From positions 45,077 to 109,076 of the forward strand of contig SUXQ01000009.1 of NCBI GenBank assembly GCA_015060905.1: a stretch of DNA of 64,000 nt, in the 5' to 3' direction. Each line of letters opens with the position of its first letter. Positions within the stretch are counted from its first letter, which is position 1. Below, piece after piece: positions 34,897 to 43,955 of this stretch. The notes beneath the pieces were generated by a model. The model was not told where the DNA came from. It did not search any database and saw nothing but the letters and a program-made list of their open reading frames with translations. The stretch is from Bacteroidales bacterium (GTDB lineage: Bacteria > Bacteroidota > Bacteroidia > Bacteroidales > Bacteroidaceae). The translations under genes and the position numbers were made by a program.

Positions 34897-37800
34897 ATGG
34901 ACAAAAAATTTCCGGTATATAACCAATTGAATCTGCCTCAGATTAATAAAGAGGTGTTGAAAGAGTGGGACGAGAATGATGTGTTTACAAAAAGTATGAC
35001 CGAGCGCGAGGGTGCTCCGTCGTTTGTCTTTTACGAAGGTCCTCCTTCGGCAAACGGAATGCCGGGAATTCACCACGTAATGGCACGTGCCATCAAAGAT
35101 ACTTTCTGCCGTTTCAAGACTATGAAAGGTTTTCAGGTGAAACGTAAGGCCGGTTGGGATACTCATGGACTCCCTGTTGAGCTTGGTGTTGAGAAGAAAC
35201 TTAATATTACCAAAGAGGATATTGGCAAGAAAATCTCTGTGGATGATTATAATAGAAATTGCCGCGAAGAGGTTATGAAATATACTCGCGAGTGGGTGGA
35301 ACTTACTCGCAAAATGGGATATTGGGTGGACCTTGAAAATCCTTATATAACATACGAGAATAGCTATATTGAGACACTGTGGTGGTTGCTGAAACAACTT
35401 TATAATAAAGGATTGCTTTATAAAGGTTATACTATTCAGCCCTATTCTCCGGCTGCAGGAACAGGCCTCAGTTCTCACGAACTTAATCAGCCCGGTTGTT
35501 ACCGCGATGTTAAGGATACTACAGCCGTTGCGCAGTTCCGCATGCTCGACCCTAAGCCTGAAATGACTGAGTGGGGTACTCCCTATTTTGTAGCTTGGAC
35601 AACAACACCTTGGACGTTACCTTCAAATACTGCATTGTGCGTTGGCCCTAAAATAGACTATGTTGCTGTGCAGACATACAACGCATACTCGGGAGAGCCT
35701 GTAACAGTGGTGCTTGCAAAGGCTCTGCTCGCGGCTCACTTTAATCCTGCAGGCGTGGAACTTCCTCTTGAGAGTTACAAACAGGGCGACAAAATTGTTC
35801 CTTACAAGGTTGTTGGCGAATATAAAGGTACGGACCTTGTAGGCATGCGCTACGAGCAGTTGTTCCCCTGGGTTAAGCCTGTCGTTAAGGATGAGAATGG
35901 CACAATTACTCCTTCGGACGCAGCTTTCCGCGTAATTCCCGGTGACTATGTAACTACTGAGGATGGTACAGGTATTGTGCATATTGCTCCCACCTTTGGT
36001 GCCGACGATGCTGCTGTTGCAAAAGCTGCGGGCGTCCCCTCGCTATTCATGGTAAACAAAAAAGGCGAGACACGTCCGATGGTAGATTTTCAAGGCCGTT
36101 TCTGGGTACTTGACGAACTTGACGAGGAATTTGTGAAAAATTGCGTAAACATCGAGGCTTATGCAGAGTATTCGGGCGCGTATGTGAAGAATGCATATGA
36201 TCCCCAATATACAGTAGATGGTAAGTTCGATGAAAAGGCTGCTGCAAAGGCCGAGACTCTTGATATTCAGTTGTGCATGTGGATGAAACAGCAGAATAAA
36301 GTATTCAAAATAGAGAAACACGTTCACAATTATCCTCATTGTTGGCGCACAGACAAGCCTGTTCTCTATTATCCGTTGGATAGTTGGTTCATCAAGGCAT
36401 CGGAGATGAAAGAGCGTATGTCGCAGTTGAACAAGAATATCACTTGGAAACCCGAATCGACAGGTACGGGACGTTTCGGCAAGTGGCTCGAGAATCTTAA
36501 CGACTGGAACCTCAGCCGCAGCCGTTATTGGGGAACACCCTTGCCCATCTGGACAAGTGAGAGTGGCGAGGCTGTCTGCATAGGCTCTATAGAGGAACTT
36601 TATAACGAAATTGAAAAGTCGGTTGCAGCCGGCATTATGCCCAGCAATCCCTATAAAGATAAAGGCTTTGTTCCCGGTGATTATAGCAAAGAAAATTATA
36701 ACAAGATAGACCTTCACCGTCCCTATGTTGATGATATTAAACTTGTTTCATCAACAGGCGAAGTTATGAAACGCGAGCTTGACCTTATTGACGTTTGGTT
36801 CGACTCGGGTGCAATGCCTTACGCGCAGATACACTATCCTTTTGAAAATAAAGAGGTATTTGACAGTGGCTCAATCTATCCTGCCGACTTTATTGCCGAG
36901 GGTGTGGACCAGACACGCGGATGGTTCTATACTCTGCACGCAATAGGTACAATGGTGTTTGACAGCGTTGCTTACAAGACTGTAATTTCAAACGGCCTTG
37001 TACTCGACAAGAATGGCGACAAAATGTCTAAACGTCTCGGTAACGCAGTAGACCCGTTCGGAACTATCGAGCAGTATGGTAGCGACGCACTTCGCTGGTA
37101 CATGATTACAAACTCAGCTCCTTGGGACAATCTTCGCTTCAACGAAGAGGGTGTTAAAGAGGTTACACGTTCGTTCTTCGGCAAACTGTACCAAACATAC
37201 AGTTTCTTCACAATGTATGCTAATGTTGATGGCTTTACATTTGCCGAGCCTTTAATTCCCATCGAGGAACGCCCTGAACTTGACAGATGGATTATTTCCG
37301 AGCTTAACTCTCTTACAAAGAATGTAAATGATTGTCTCAATGATTATGAGCCTACAAAAGCCGGTCGTTTGATTCAGGATTTTGTTATTGACAATGTCAG
37401 CAACTGGTTCGTTCGCTTGAGCCGCAAGCGTTTCTGGGGGTCGGATATGAGCAAAGATAAACTCTCTGCTTATCAGACACTTTATACTTGTCTCGAGACT
37501 GTTGCACGCCTTATTGCTCCCTTTGCACCGTTCTACGCTGAGCGTCTTTACAAGGACATGACAAGCGTGACGGGCTGTGAGTATAGTTCGGTACACCTTG
37601 CAAAATATCCCGAGTGTGACGAGGCGTGTGTAGATAAAGAACTTGAGTATAGAATGGAGCTTGCGCAACAAATTTCCTCAATGGTGCTTGCACTGCGCAA
37701 AAAAGAGCATATTATCGTGCGTCAGCCTTTGCAGAAAATTGCTATTCCCACAACCGATGAGGTTATGAAGAATAGAATAGAGGCTGTAAAGGCATTGATT

Positions 37801-38376
37801 CTCAGCGAGGTGAATGTTAAAGAGCTTGTGTTTGTTGAGGGCGACGGTATTCTTGTGAAAAAGATTAAATGTAACTTCCGCACACTTGGTAAAAAGTTTG
37901 GCAAACTGATGAAGAGCATTAATGCAGCCGTTACGGAAATGACACAGGAGCAGATTGCTTCGCTTGAGGCAAATGGTTCAATTACACTGAATGTAGAGGG
38001 TGTTGACGCTACCATCGAAACTGCAGACGTTGAAATATATAGCGAGGATGTTCCCGGCTGGACTGTTGCAAATGAAGGTGCCTTGACTGTAGCTCTCGAC
38101 GTTGAGGTTACAGACGAATTGCGTCAAGAGGGTATTGCACGCGAAATTGTCAAGAAAATTCAGACAATGCGAAAAGAGTGCGGCCTTGATATTGTAGACC
38201 GTATAATTGTAAATATCTCAAAGAACGACGCAAGCGACGAGGCTGTAAACAAATTTGCCGACTATATAAGCAATCAGGTTCTTGCCGACTCACTGCAGCT
38301 TGTTGAAAATGTTGATAATGGCGAGGCTGTGGAACTTGATGATGCAACAATATATATAAACATTGTAAAAGCTTAG
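34897..38376 (+). CDS. ileS: Isoleucyl-tRNA synthetase
   Basis: This 1159-residue class I synthetase has the HIGH-equivalent GPPSANGMPGIHHVMARAIK (about 45-64), editing domain motifs (AWTTTPWTLPSNTALCVGP; later GTGIVHIAPTFGADD), and LDKNGDKMSKRLGNAVDP for KMSKS (about 703-720). A DUF5915-type C-terminal region follows. The length and C-terminus place it in the eukaryote-like IleRS group, which is often less sensitive to mupirocin. That property is known for the group and was not tested here. It heads a rightward operon with traR/dksA, lspA and DUF4296 genes. An in-frame TTG 6 bases upstream is an alternative start. Confidence 0.97.
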   Translation: MDKKFPVYNQLNLPQINKEVLKEWDENDVFTKSMTEREGAPSFVFYEGPPSANGMPGIHHVMARAIKDTFCRFKTMKGFQVKRKAGWDTHGLPVELGVEKKLNITKEDIGKKISVDDYNRNCREEVMKYTREWVELTRKMGYWVDLENPYITYENSYIETLWWLLKQLYNKGLLYKGYTIQPYSPAAGTGLSSHELNQPGCYRDVKDTTAVAQFRMLDPKPEMTEWGTPYFVAWTTTPWTLPSNTALCVGPKIDYVAVQTYNAYSGEPVTVVLAKALLAAHFNPAGVELPLESYKQGDKIVPYKVVGEYKGTDLVGMRYEQLFPWVKPVVKDENGTITPSDAAFRVIPGDYVTTEDGTGIVHIAPTFGADDAAVAKAAGVPSLFMVNKKGETRPMVDFQGRFWVLDELDEEFVKNCVNIEAYAEYSGAYVKNAYDPQYTVDGKFDEKAAAKAETLDIQLCMWMKQQNKVFKIEKHVHNYPHCWRTDKPVLYYPLDSWFIKASEMKERMSQLNKNITWKPESTGTGRFGKWLENLNDWNLSRSRYWGTPLPIWTSESGEAVCIGSIEELYNEIEKSVAAGIMPSNPYKDKGFVPGDYSKENYNKIDLHRPYVDDIKLVSSTGEVMKRELDLIDVWFDSGAMPYAQIHYPFENKEVFDSGSIYPADFIAEGVDQTRGWFYTLHAIGTMVFDSVAYKTVISNGLVLDKNGDKMSKRLGNAVDPFGTIEQYGSDALRWYMITNSAPWDNLRFNEEGVKEVTRSFFGKLYQTYSFFTMYANVDGFTFAEPLIPIEERPELDRWIISELNSLTKNVNDCLNDYEPTKAGRLIQDFVIDNVSNWFVRLSRKRFWGSDMSKDKLSAYQTLYTCLETVARLIAPFAPFYAERLYKDMTSVTGCEYSSVHLAKYPECDEACVDKELEYRMELAQQISSMVLALRKKEHIIVRQPLQKIAIPTTDEVMKNRIEAVKALILSEVNVKELVFVEGDGILVKKIKCNFRTLGKKFGKLMKSINAAVTEMTQEQIASLEANGSITLNVEGVDATIETADVEIYSEDVPGWTVANEGALTVALDVEVTDELRQEGIAREIVKKIQTMRKECGLDIVDRIIVNISKNDASDEAVNKFADYISNQVLADSLQLVENVDNGEAVELDDATIYINIVKA

Positions 38377-38402
38377 CAACTAACTTAATAAATATATATA
38401 CT

Positions 38403-38783
38403 ATGGCTGAAAAACTTCGTTATTCGGATGAGGAACTTGAGGAGTTTCGCGCAGTTATAAACGCTAAACTCGAACTTGCTAAACGCGACTATGATCAAAT
38501 GATGAAAAGTCTTCGCAATGAAGATGGAAATGATGTATCTGATACCTCGCCTACATATAAGGGACTTGAGGATGGAAGTTACACTTCGTCAAGAGAGGAA
38601 CTTATGCAACTTGCACAGCGTCAGGCTAAATTTATTCAAGGTCTTCAGGCGGCATTAATCCGAATTGAGAATAAGACTTACGGTATTTGTCGTGAAACAG
38701 GTAAACTTATTGCAAAGGAGCGTCTGATGGCAGTTCCGCATGCAACATTGAGTATTGAGGCTAAAATGGCCGGAAAAAAGTGA
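38403..38783 (+). CDS. TraR/DksA family protein with degenerate zinc finger
   Basis: This 126-residue protein has an N-terminal coiled-coil part (about 1-80; DTSPTYKGLEDGSYTSSREE resembles the DksA tip) and a C-terminal finger region, TYGICRETGKLIAKERLMAVPHATLSIEAK. Only one Cys (about 95) remains of the four zinc ligands in classical DksA; the fold is presumably kept without zinc, as in many Bacteroidota. A role in modulating RNA polymerase is inferred from the family. The stop overlaps the lspA start by 1 base (TGATG). Confidence 0.88.
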   Translation: MAEKLRYSDEELEEFRAVINAKLELAKRDYDQMMKSLRNEDGNDVSDTSPTYKGLEDGSYTSSREELMQLAQRQAKFIQGLQAALIRIENKTYGICRETGKLIAKERLMAVPHATLSIEAKMAGKK

Positions 38784-39400
38784 TGCTGAAAAATAGTAAA
38801 CGCTTAACTCTGTCACTTGCAATTTTGATAATTGCAATTTTGGCGGACCAAATAATCAAATTCGCGGTAAAGCTCTCGATGTTTAAACACGAGAGTATCC
38901 GCGTGTTTGATTGGTTTTATATATACTTCACTGAAAATAAAGGAATGGCCTTCGGAATGGAATTGTTTGATAAACTCTTTCTTACAAGTTTCCGTTTAGT
39001 GGCTGTCACATTTATCACATATTATCTGTTAAAGATAATAAAGAATATAAAATTTCCCACAGGCTATATTGTTTGTGTGGCATTTGTGCTTGCCGGAGCT
39101 ATTGGAAACTTGATTGATTCAATATTCTACGGAGAAATATTTACCGATAGTGACGGACGTATTGCCCAGCTTGTAGAGTGGGGCAAAGGATATGGGGATT
39201 TTCTTCACGGTCAAGTGGTGGATATGTTTTATTTTCCACTATTCGGATTTGATTGGCCCGAATGGATGCCTTTTGTCGGTGGGGAGCATTTTATATTTTT
39301 CAGTCCGATATTCAATTTTGCCGATGCGTGTGTAAGCTGCGGAATGATTGCTATACTGCTTTTTTATGGTAAATATTTGAATATGAGTTTTAAAAAATAA
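38783..39400 (+). CDS. lspA: Lipoprotein signal peptidase (signal peptidase II)
   Basis: This 205-residue protein has four membrane segments. The first catalytic Asp is in AGAIGNLIDSIFYGEI (about 105-120) and the second in FNFADACVSCG (about 175-185), which are the LspA signatures. A Bacteroidota-type insert between them (about 120-165, with VVDMFYFPLFGFDW) makes it longer than E. coli LspA. It removes signal peptides from diacylglyceryl-modified prolipoproteins. Its start codon overlaps the traR/dksA stop, so translation is coupled. Many lipoproteins in this window are likely substrates. Confidence 0.95.
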   Translation: MLKNSKRLTLSLAILIIAILADQIIKFAVKLSMFKHESIRVFDWFYIYFTENKGMAFGMELFDKLFLTSFRLVAVTFITYYLLKIIKNIKFPTGYIVCVAFVLAGAIGNLIDSIFYGEIFTDSDGRIAQLVEWGKGYGDFLHGQVVDMFYFPLFGFDWPEWMPFVGGEHFIFFSPIFNFADACVSCGMIAILLFYGKYLNMSFKK

Positions 39401-39416
39401 TTTAAGGTAGATACTA

Positions 39417-40337
39417 ATGAAAAGGTTGCCCATAAATTTGTTTTTTACAATATGTTTATTGCTCATATTGTTTGCATCTTGTCAGGTAAAAACCCCTGAG
39501 GATATAATACAACCTGACAAAATGGAGACTCTTTTGTATGATTATCATATTGTTCAAGCAATGGGTAACGATGTTAATAGCATGCAAGAGTATCATGTGA
39601 AGCTTTATTATGAGTATCTTTTTAAAAAGCATGATGTAACTAAGGCTTTATTTGATTCCTCTCTTGTGTGGTATACACGTCATCCGGCACATCTTACTAA
39701 AATATATGCCAATCTTAAAGAGCGTCTTGATAATGAGGTTACTATTATGCAAGAGGAGAAAAATCTGGAGAAAGCGATGTTCCAAATTTCTGAAGATGTT
39801 ACGATAGATACTTTGGAATTGTGGACAGGAATGAGTGTGACGGAATTGACCCGTGTGCCTTATAATAACAGATTGCTCTTTTCGTTTAAATCCGATTCGG
39901 CTTTTGTTGCAGGTGATAGTCTTGTGTTGAGGTTAAATACTCGTTTCTTTTCGGAACAAAAGAAACTTCAAAATATGTATGCAGCAATTCTTGTTGCGTA
40001 TAAAAATGCTCCGACAAAAAGTTATGCGATAAATATAGATAAATCCGGTTCGTACACACTGCAGGTGCCACGTGACTACGATTGCACGATGAAAGAACTT
40101 AGCGGATTTATATATTATAATGATAATGATGATTCTATAAAATCGGGAGTTGTATTGAGCGATCTTTCATTGTTGCGTATACATCCACCAATCACAGAAG
40201 AGCTTGAGGCTGATAGTATTCAGAAAATAGAGGAGGATAGTATTTTAAAGGTCTCTGATGATAGTATAGTAAATGTAGAGGGTGATACTATTCCTAACAT
40301 AGAAAGTGACACTATTATAAAGGAAGAGGAAAAATAG
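39417..40337 (+). CDS. DUF4296 domain lipoprotein with acidic octapeptide tail
   Basis: This 306-residue protein has a lipoprotein signal ending LFASC (Cys22) and then DUF4296, with LLYDYHIVQAMGND (about 40-53) and YTRHPAHLTKIYANLKERL (about 84-102). A beta-rich region (about 125-250) follows. The tail (residues 266-305) is five tandem octads of the type DSIxxxEx (DSIQKIEE, DSILKVSD, DSIVNVEG, DTIPNIES, DTIIKEEE). The function is unknown; placement right after lspA is typical of Bacteroidota. The repeat tail is strongly acidic and may extend from the membrane. Confidence 0.85.
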   Translation: MKRLPINLFFTICLLLILFASCQVKTPEDIIQPDKMETLLYDYHIVQAMGNDVNSMQEYHVKLYYEYLFKKHDVTKALFDSSLVWYTRHPAHLTKIYANLKERLDNEVTIMQEEKNLEKAMFQISEDVTIDTLELWTGMSVTELTRVPYNNRLLFSFKSDSAFVAGDSLVLRLNTRFFSEQKKLQNMYAAILVAYKNAPTKSYAINIDKSGSYTLQVPRDYDCTMKELSGFIYYNDNDDSIKSGVVLSDLSLLRIHPPITEELEADSIQKIEEDSILKVSDDSIVNVEGDTIPNIESDTIIKEEEK

Positions 40338-40355
40338 CATTCAAAATTGCGGAAA

Positions 40356-40646
40356 ATGATATACGCCACACATAAATTATATGATTGCATGCAACGTGTA
40401 ACAACCTTTCAAGTGGTAGAAACAAAGAATGGGTGTGTGTCGGATATATCTAATTTTGAATGTGAAAAACACTCTATGCAGTGGTACGATGCAATAGTAC
40501 TTTCATCAAACAAAAGTAAAGGATGTTTTTTGGAGACTTTTGTTCAAGTACTTGAATATCTTGCTTGTACCGGTGAGAATAATTCCCTTTATGCTTATGG
40601 CATTATATGCGAGCCTGATGGATGCACCGTTACGCAACTTTTGTAA
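40356..40646 (+). CDS. Conserved-type hypothetical protein
   Basis: This 96-residue protein starts at ATG 40356; an in-frame TTG lies 9 bases upstream. It shows a beta-rich pattern (FQVVETKNGCVSDISNFE, then WYDAIVLSS) with no signal peptide or membrane segment. It follows the DUF4296 gene by 18 bases and is likely the last gene of the ileS operon. Its stop abuts the stop of the convergent methyltransferase gene. I recognise no function. Confidence 0.7.
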   Translation: MIYATHKLYDCMQRVTTFQVVETKNGCVSDISNFECEKHSMQWYDAIVLSSNKSKGCFLETFVQVLEYLACTGENNSLYAYGIICEPDGCTVTQLL

Positions 40647-41405
40647 TTAAAGATTGCGACGACGGAATTCACCACAGACTATAGCTGTCGCAGTAGAGAC
40701 ATTCAACGATTCTGATGTTGTGCGTCCGACAGGATAGCTGGGGATGAGAAGGCGTTTGTCTATGAGTTTTTCACATTCTGCGCCTATTCCGTTTCCTTCA
40801 TTGCCCATTACTATTATTCCGTTATTTGAGAGTTTATGCTCATAAATGTTTTTACCATCGAGGAATGTTCCATAAACGGGGATTGATTTTTCGAGCGAAG
40901 CAAGAAATTGTGGAAGTTCGACATAATAGACATTCACTCGCGCTATTGCTCCCATCGTTGCTTGGACGGTCTTGGGATTATAAACGTCTACGGTGCCGAT
41001 AGAGCAATATATATCTTCAATTCCGAACCAATCGGCTATTCTTATGATTGTTCCTAAGTTTCCGGGGTCTTGAACATCGTCAAGAGCCAGACAAAGTTTT
41101 TGCTTAGGGGTGTTTGTGTCGGGAGTGTTGCTTCTCTGCTTGAAAAGGCCAACTATTCCTTGCGGAGATTTTAAGAAACTTACTTTTTTAAGTTCATCGT
41201 CGCTGACAGTGATAATTTCGCCTGTTTTTTTGCTTTTTAATCCTGCAGTATGTTTTTCGGTAGCTATAATCTTGTAACACTCTATATCTGAGGCTATAAG
41301 GTCGTTCACCAATTTTTCTCCTTCGGCAACAAAGAGATTCGTTTCTTTGCGAAATTTTTTCATCTCCAACGAGCGGACCTGTTTTATAAGATTCTTGCTG
41401 AGCAT
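40647..41405 (-). CDS. TrmH/SpoU family RNA methyltransferase
   Basis: This 252-residue SPOUT methyltransferase has an N-terminal substrate-binding part (LEMKKFRKETNLFVAEGEKLV). The knotted catalytic domain has ALDDVQDPGNLGTIIRIADW (about 103-122), VMGNEGNGIGAEC (about 195-207) and the motif 3 region GRTTSESLNVSTATAIVC (about 224-241). It should 2'-O-methylate a ribose in rRNA or tRNA; the target is unknown. It is divergent from tamL with its own CAAAGCTA (minus TAGCTTTG) promoter. Confidence 0.93.
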   Translation of the reverse strand: MLSKNLIKQVRSLEMKKFRKETNLFVAEGEKLVNDLIASDIECYKIIATEKHTAGLKSKKTGEIITVSDDELKKVSFLKSPQGIVGLFKQRSNTPDTNTPKQKLCLALDDVQDPGNLGTIIRIADWFGIEDIYCSIGTVDVYNPKTVQATMGAIARVNVYYVELPQFLASLEKSIPVYGTFLDGKNIYEHKLSNNGIIVMGNEGNGIGAECEKLIDKRLLIPSYPVGRTTSESLNVSTATAIVCGEFRRRNL

Positions 41406-41443
41406 GGCAACCTTCGAAAAAATTGAATTTATAGTAATTTTTG

Positions 41444-41451
41444 CAAAGCTA
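41444..41451 (-). promoter_or_regulatory. -7 promoter element of the RNA methyltransferase gene
   Basis: Minus strand TAGCTTTG, perfect consensus, about 40 bases before the start codon. Confidence 0.65.
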
Positions 41452-41589
41452 CTAATAAAATTGTAGAGTGAAGCGTTTGTAACGGGAAAAACATAATATT
41501 TTGCTGACTTTTTCTTGTAATGTCATATATATATTGTACTCTCCGTAAAATATTAAGCTTTCGTGTTTTTTTCTGCGCCCGACTTTTAC

Positions 41590-41597
41590 TATCTTTG
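41590..41597 (+). promoter_or_regulatory. -7 promoter element of tamL
   Basis: TATCTTTG, perfect consensus, 20 bases before ATG 41618. Confidence 0.68.
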
Positions 41598-41617
41598 CAA
41601 ACTAAAGCTTGAGTTGA

Positions 41618-43918
41618 ATGATGTCTTTAAGAAAAGAAATATATCTGTTACTGATTCTGTTACTTGCATCGTGCTCGGTCTCCAAATTCATTCCGGAGAA
41701 TGAGTATATGCTTAACAGAGTAGATATTATTTCTCATAATAAAGAAAATTATGTGGCTCAGGCTCGCTCGTATGTAAGACAGAATCCAAATTCTAAGTGG
41801 TTCAGCCTTGTAAAAGTTCCATTGTATGTATATTCTGCTTCGGGCAAAGATAGCACTAAGTGGATTAACAGGTCGTTGCAGAAAATAGGCGAGGCTCCGG
41901 TTATATATGATAGTAAGCAGGCTGAACTTACGCGTGAGAGTATTGAAACTATGTTGAAAAACAATGGTTATCTGCATGCTACTGTCGATTTTGAACCTAA
42001 AGTTGTTAGTGGCAACAAGATTAATGCCACATATTATCTACACGAACGTGAACAATACAAAATTGTCGGAATTACTCGTGAGATAGAGGATTCATTGGTC
42101 GAGAGTTACGTTGTTGCTGATAGTGCAGAAACACTGTTAAAAAAAGGTATGCCTTTCAGCATTAATACTCTGAACAAAGAGCGTGAGCGTGTTACGGCTA
42201 TGCTTAGAAACGTTGGTTTTTATAAGTTTCAAAAGGAGTATATTTCTTTTATAGCCGATACTGCTTATCATTCGACGGATATTAATATCAAGATGAAAAT
42301 TGCTGCATTCAAAGAGAATGTGCAAGATGTTCCTACTTCTCACCAGCAGTACCATTTGGGTAATATATACTTTGTTTCGGACGCGGGCTTGAGACTCGAC
42401 GATAATGAACTTTCCCTTTGTGATACTATGCACATTGGGAATTATGATCTACTTTATAGAAATAAACTTTTTATTCGTCCTACTGTACTTTCTAATCAAA
42501 CATATATTTTACCGGGTGAGCTTTATTCGCAAAATAGAATAGATAGAACATATAACTCTTTTTCGCAACTTAGTGCTTTGAAATATACAACATTAAGAAT
42601 TAAAGAAAATGAGGATGATAATTCATTGCTCGATTGCTATATAATGTTTGAACGAAGGAAACGTCGTTCGGTGACATTTGAAGTGGAGGGAACAAATACT
42701 GCCGGAGATTTAGGCGCAGCATGTTCGATGACCTTTTCGGATAGGAATCTGTTTAAAGGCTCCGAGGTTCTTTCGTTGCGATTGTTTGGAGCATATGAAG
42801 CAATTTCGGGATTGAGCGGATATATAAAGGATAGTTATTTTGAGTATGGCGCCGAACTTGGCTTGCGTATTCCCGGAGGTATTGTGTCGCACATGATTCC
42901 TGCCGAAAAAAGATTTTTAAAATCAACGACGCAATTTTCATTGCAATTTAATTCTCAGGAGCGTCCAGAATTTGAACGACAGATTCTGTCTGCTTCGTGG
43001 AGCTATCTGTGGAGCAAAAAACACTCTACACAGCATAAACTTGACATTTTAGACGTAAGTTATATTTATATGCCTTGGATTTCGGATACATTTAAACGTG
43101 AGTATCTGGATAGTATTTCTAATAGAAATTCAATTCTTAAATATAATTACGAAAATTTGCTGATTACAAAATTGGGATACTCTTTCTCGTACAATTCGGC
43201 TACAGGTAAAAAAGGTTTCCAGCCTATGGTATTTTCATTGCGTACAAACATAGAGAGTTCGGGTAATGTTCTTACGGGTGTAAACTCTTTATTATCGGCA
43301 AAGAAAAATTCCGATGAACAATACACTTTTATGGATATTGCTTATGCTCAATATATAAAAGGAGATGTGGACCTTACTGCTCACATGAATATTGATAGCC
43401 GTAACTCGTTTGTGATGCATTTGGGCTTAGGAGTTGCTTACCCGTATGGAAATTCCACTATTTTGCCGTTTGAGAAAAGATATTTTTCGGGTGGAGCCAA
43501 TAGTATGCGTGGATGGACTGTCAGAGGCCTCGGTCCCGGTTCTTTCAAGAATCATAATAGAGATATTGATTTTATCAATCAGTCGGGAGATATGAAACTT
43601 GATGTTAATCTGGAGTATCGCTCGCACCTTTTCGGAAAACTTCATTCTGCTCTTTTTATTGATGCGGGAAATATATGGACTATCCGAAATTATAAAGAGC
43701 AGCCCGGTGGACAATTTGATATAAAAACATTTTATCAGGATATAGCTTTTTCCTACGGAATGGGATTGAGAATCGAACTTGACTTTTTTGTCTTTCGTCT
43801 CGATTGCGGCATGAAGGCGGTTAATCCGGCTTATTCGGGAAAAGATAGGTATCCGTTGTTTAATCCTGATTTAAGTAGGGACTTTGCGTTGCATTTTGCA
43901 GTGGGCTATCCTTTCTGA
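41618..43918 (+). CDS. tamL: BamA/TamA-family outer-membrane lipoprotein (TamL)
   Basis: This 766-residue protein has a lipoprotein signal ending LLASC (Cys19), POTRA-like repeats (about 30-330) and a C-terminal 16-strand-type barrel (about 360-766). The barrel carries the Omp85 lid-lock signature FFSGGANSMRGWTVRGLGPG-like segment YFSGGANSMRGWTVRGLGPG (about 623-642). It ends in an aromatic residue (VGYPF), as barrel proteins do. The lipid anchor defines TamL, the Bacteroidota form of TamA, which helps move or insert envelope components with TamB. No tamB lies next to it in this window. Two ATGs start the frame; the first is used. Confidence 0.9.
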   Translation: MMSLRKEIYLLLILLLASCSVSKFIPENEYMLNRVDIISHNKENYVAQARSYVRQNPNSKWFSLVKVPLYVYSASGKDSTKWINRSLQKIGEAPVIYDSKQAELTRESIETMLKNNGYLHATVDFEPKVVSGNKINATYYLHEREQYKIVGITREIEDSLVESYVVADSAETLLKKGMPFSINTLNKERERVTAMLRNVGFYKFQKEYISFIADTAYHSTDINIKMKIAAFKENVQDVPTSHQQYHLGNIYFVSDAGLRLDDNELSLCDTMHIGNYDLLYRNKLFIRPTVLSNQTYILPGELYSQNRIDRTYNSFSQLSALKYTTLRIKENEDDNSLLDCYIMFERRKRRSVTFEVEGTNTAGDLGAACSMTFSDRNLFKGSEVLSLRLFGAYEAISGLSGYIKDSYFEYGAELGLRIPGGIVSHMIPAEKRFLKSTTQFSLQFNSQERPEFERQILSASWSYLWSKKHSTQHKLDILDVSYIYMPWISDTFKREYLDSISNRNSILKYNYENLLITKLGYSFSYNSATGKKGFQPMVFSLRTNIESSGNVLTGVNSLLSAKKNSDEQYTFMDIAYAQYIKGDVDLTAHMNIDSRNSFVMHLGLGVAYPYGNSTILPFEKRYFSGGANSMRGWTVRGLGPGSFKNHNRDIDFINQSGDMKLDVNLEYRSHLFGKLHSALFIDAGNIWTIRNYKEQPGGQFDIKTFYQDIAFSYGMGLRIELDFFVFRLDCGMKAVNPAYSGKDRYPLFNPDLSRDFALHFAVGYPF

Positions 43919-43955
43919 TAATCAGTACTTTTGTTTGAAGAAAAATAAATAATAT

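Noticed and set aside
36043..36717. 224-codon minus-strand frame
   Set aside because: Fully antisense to ileS; no motif.
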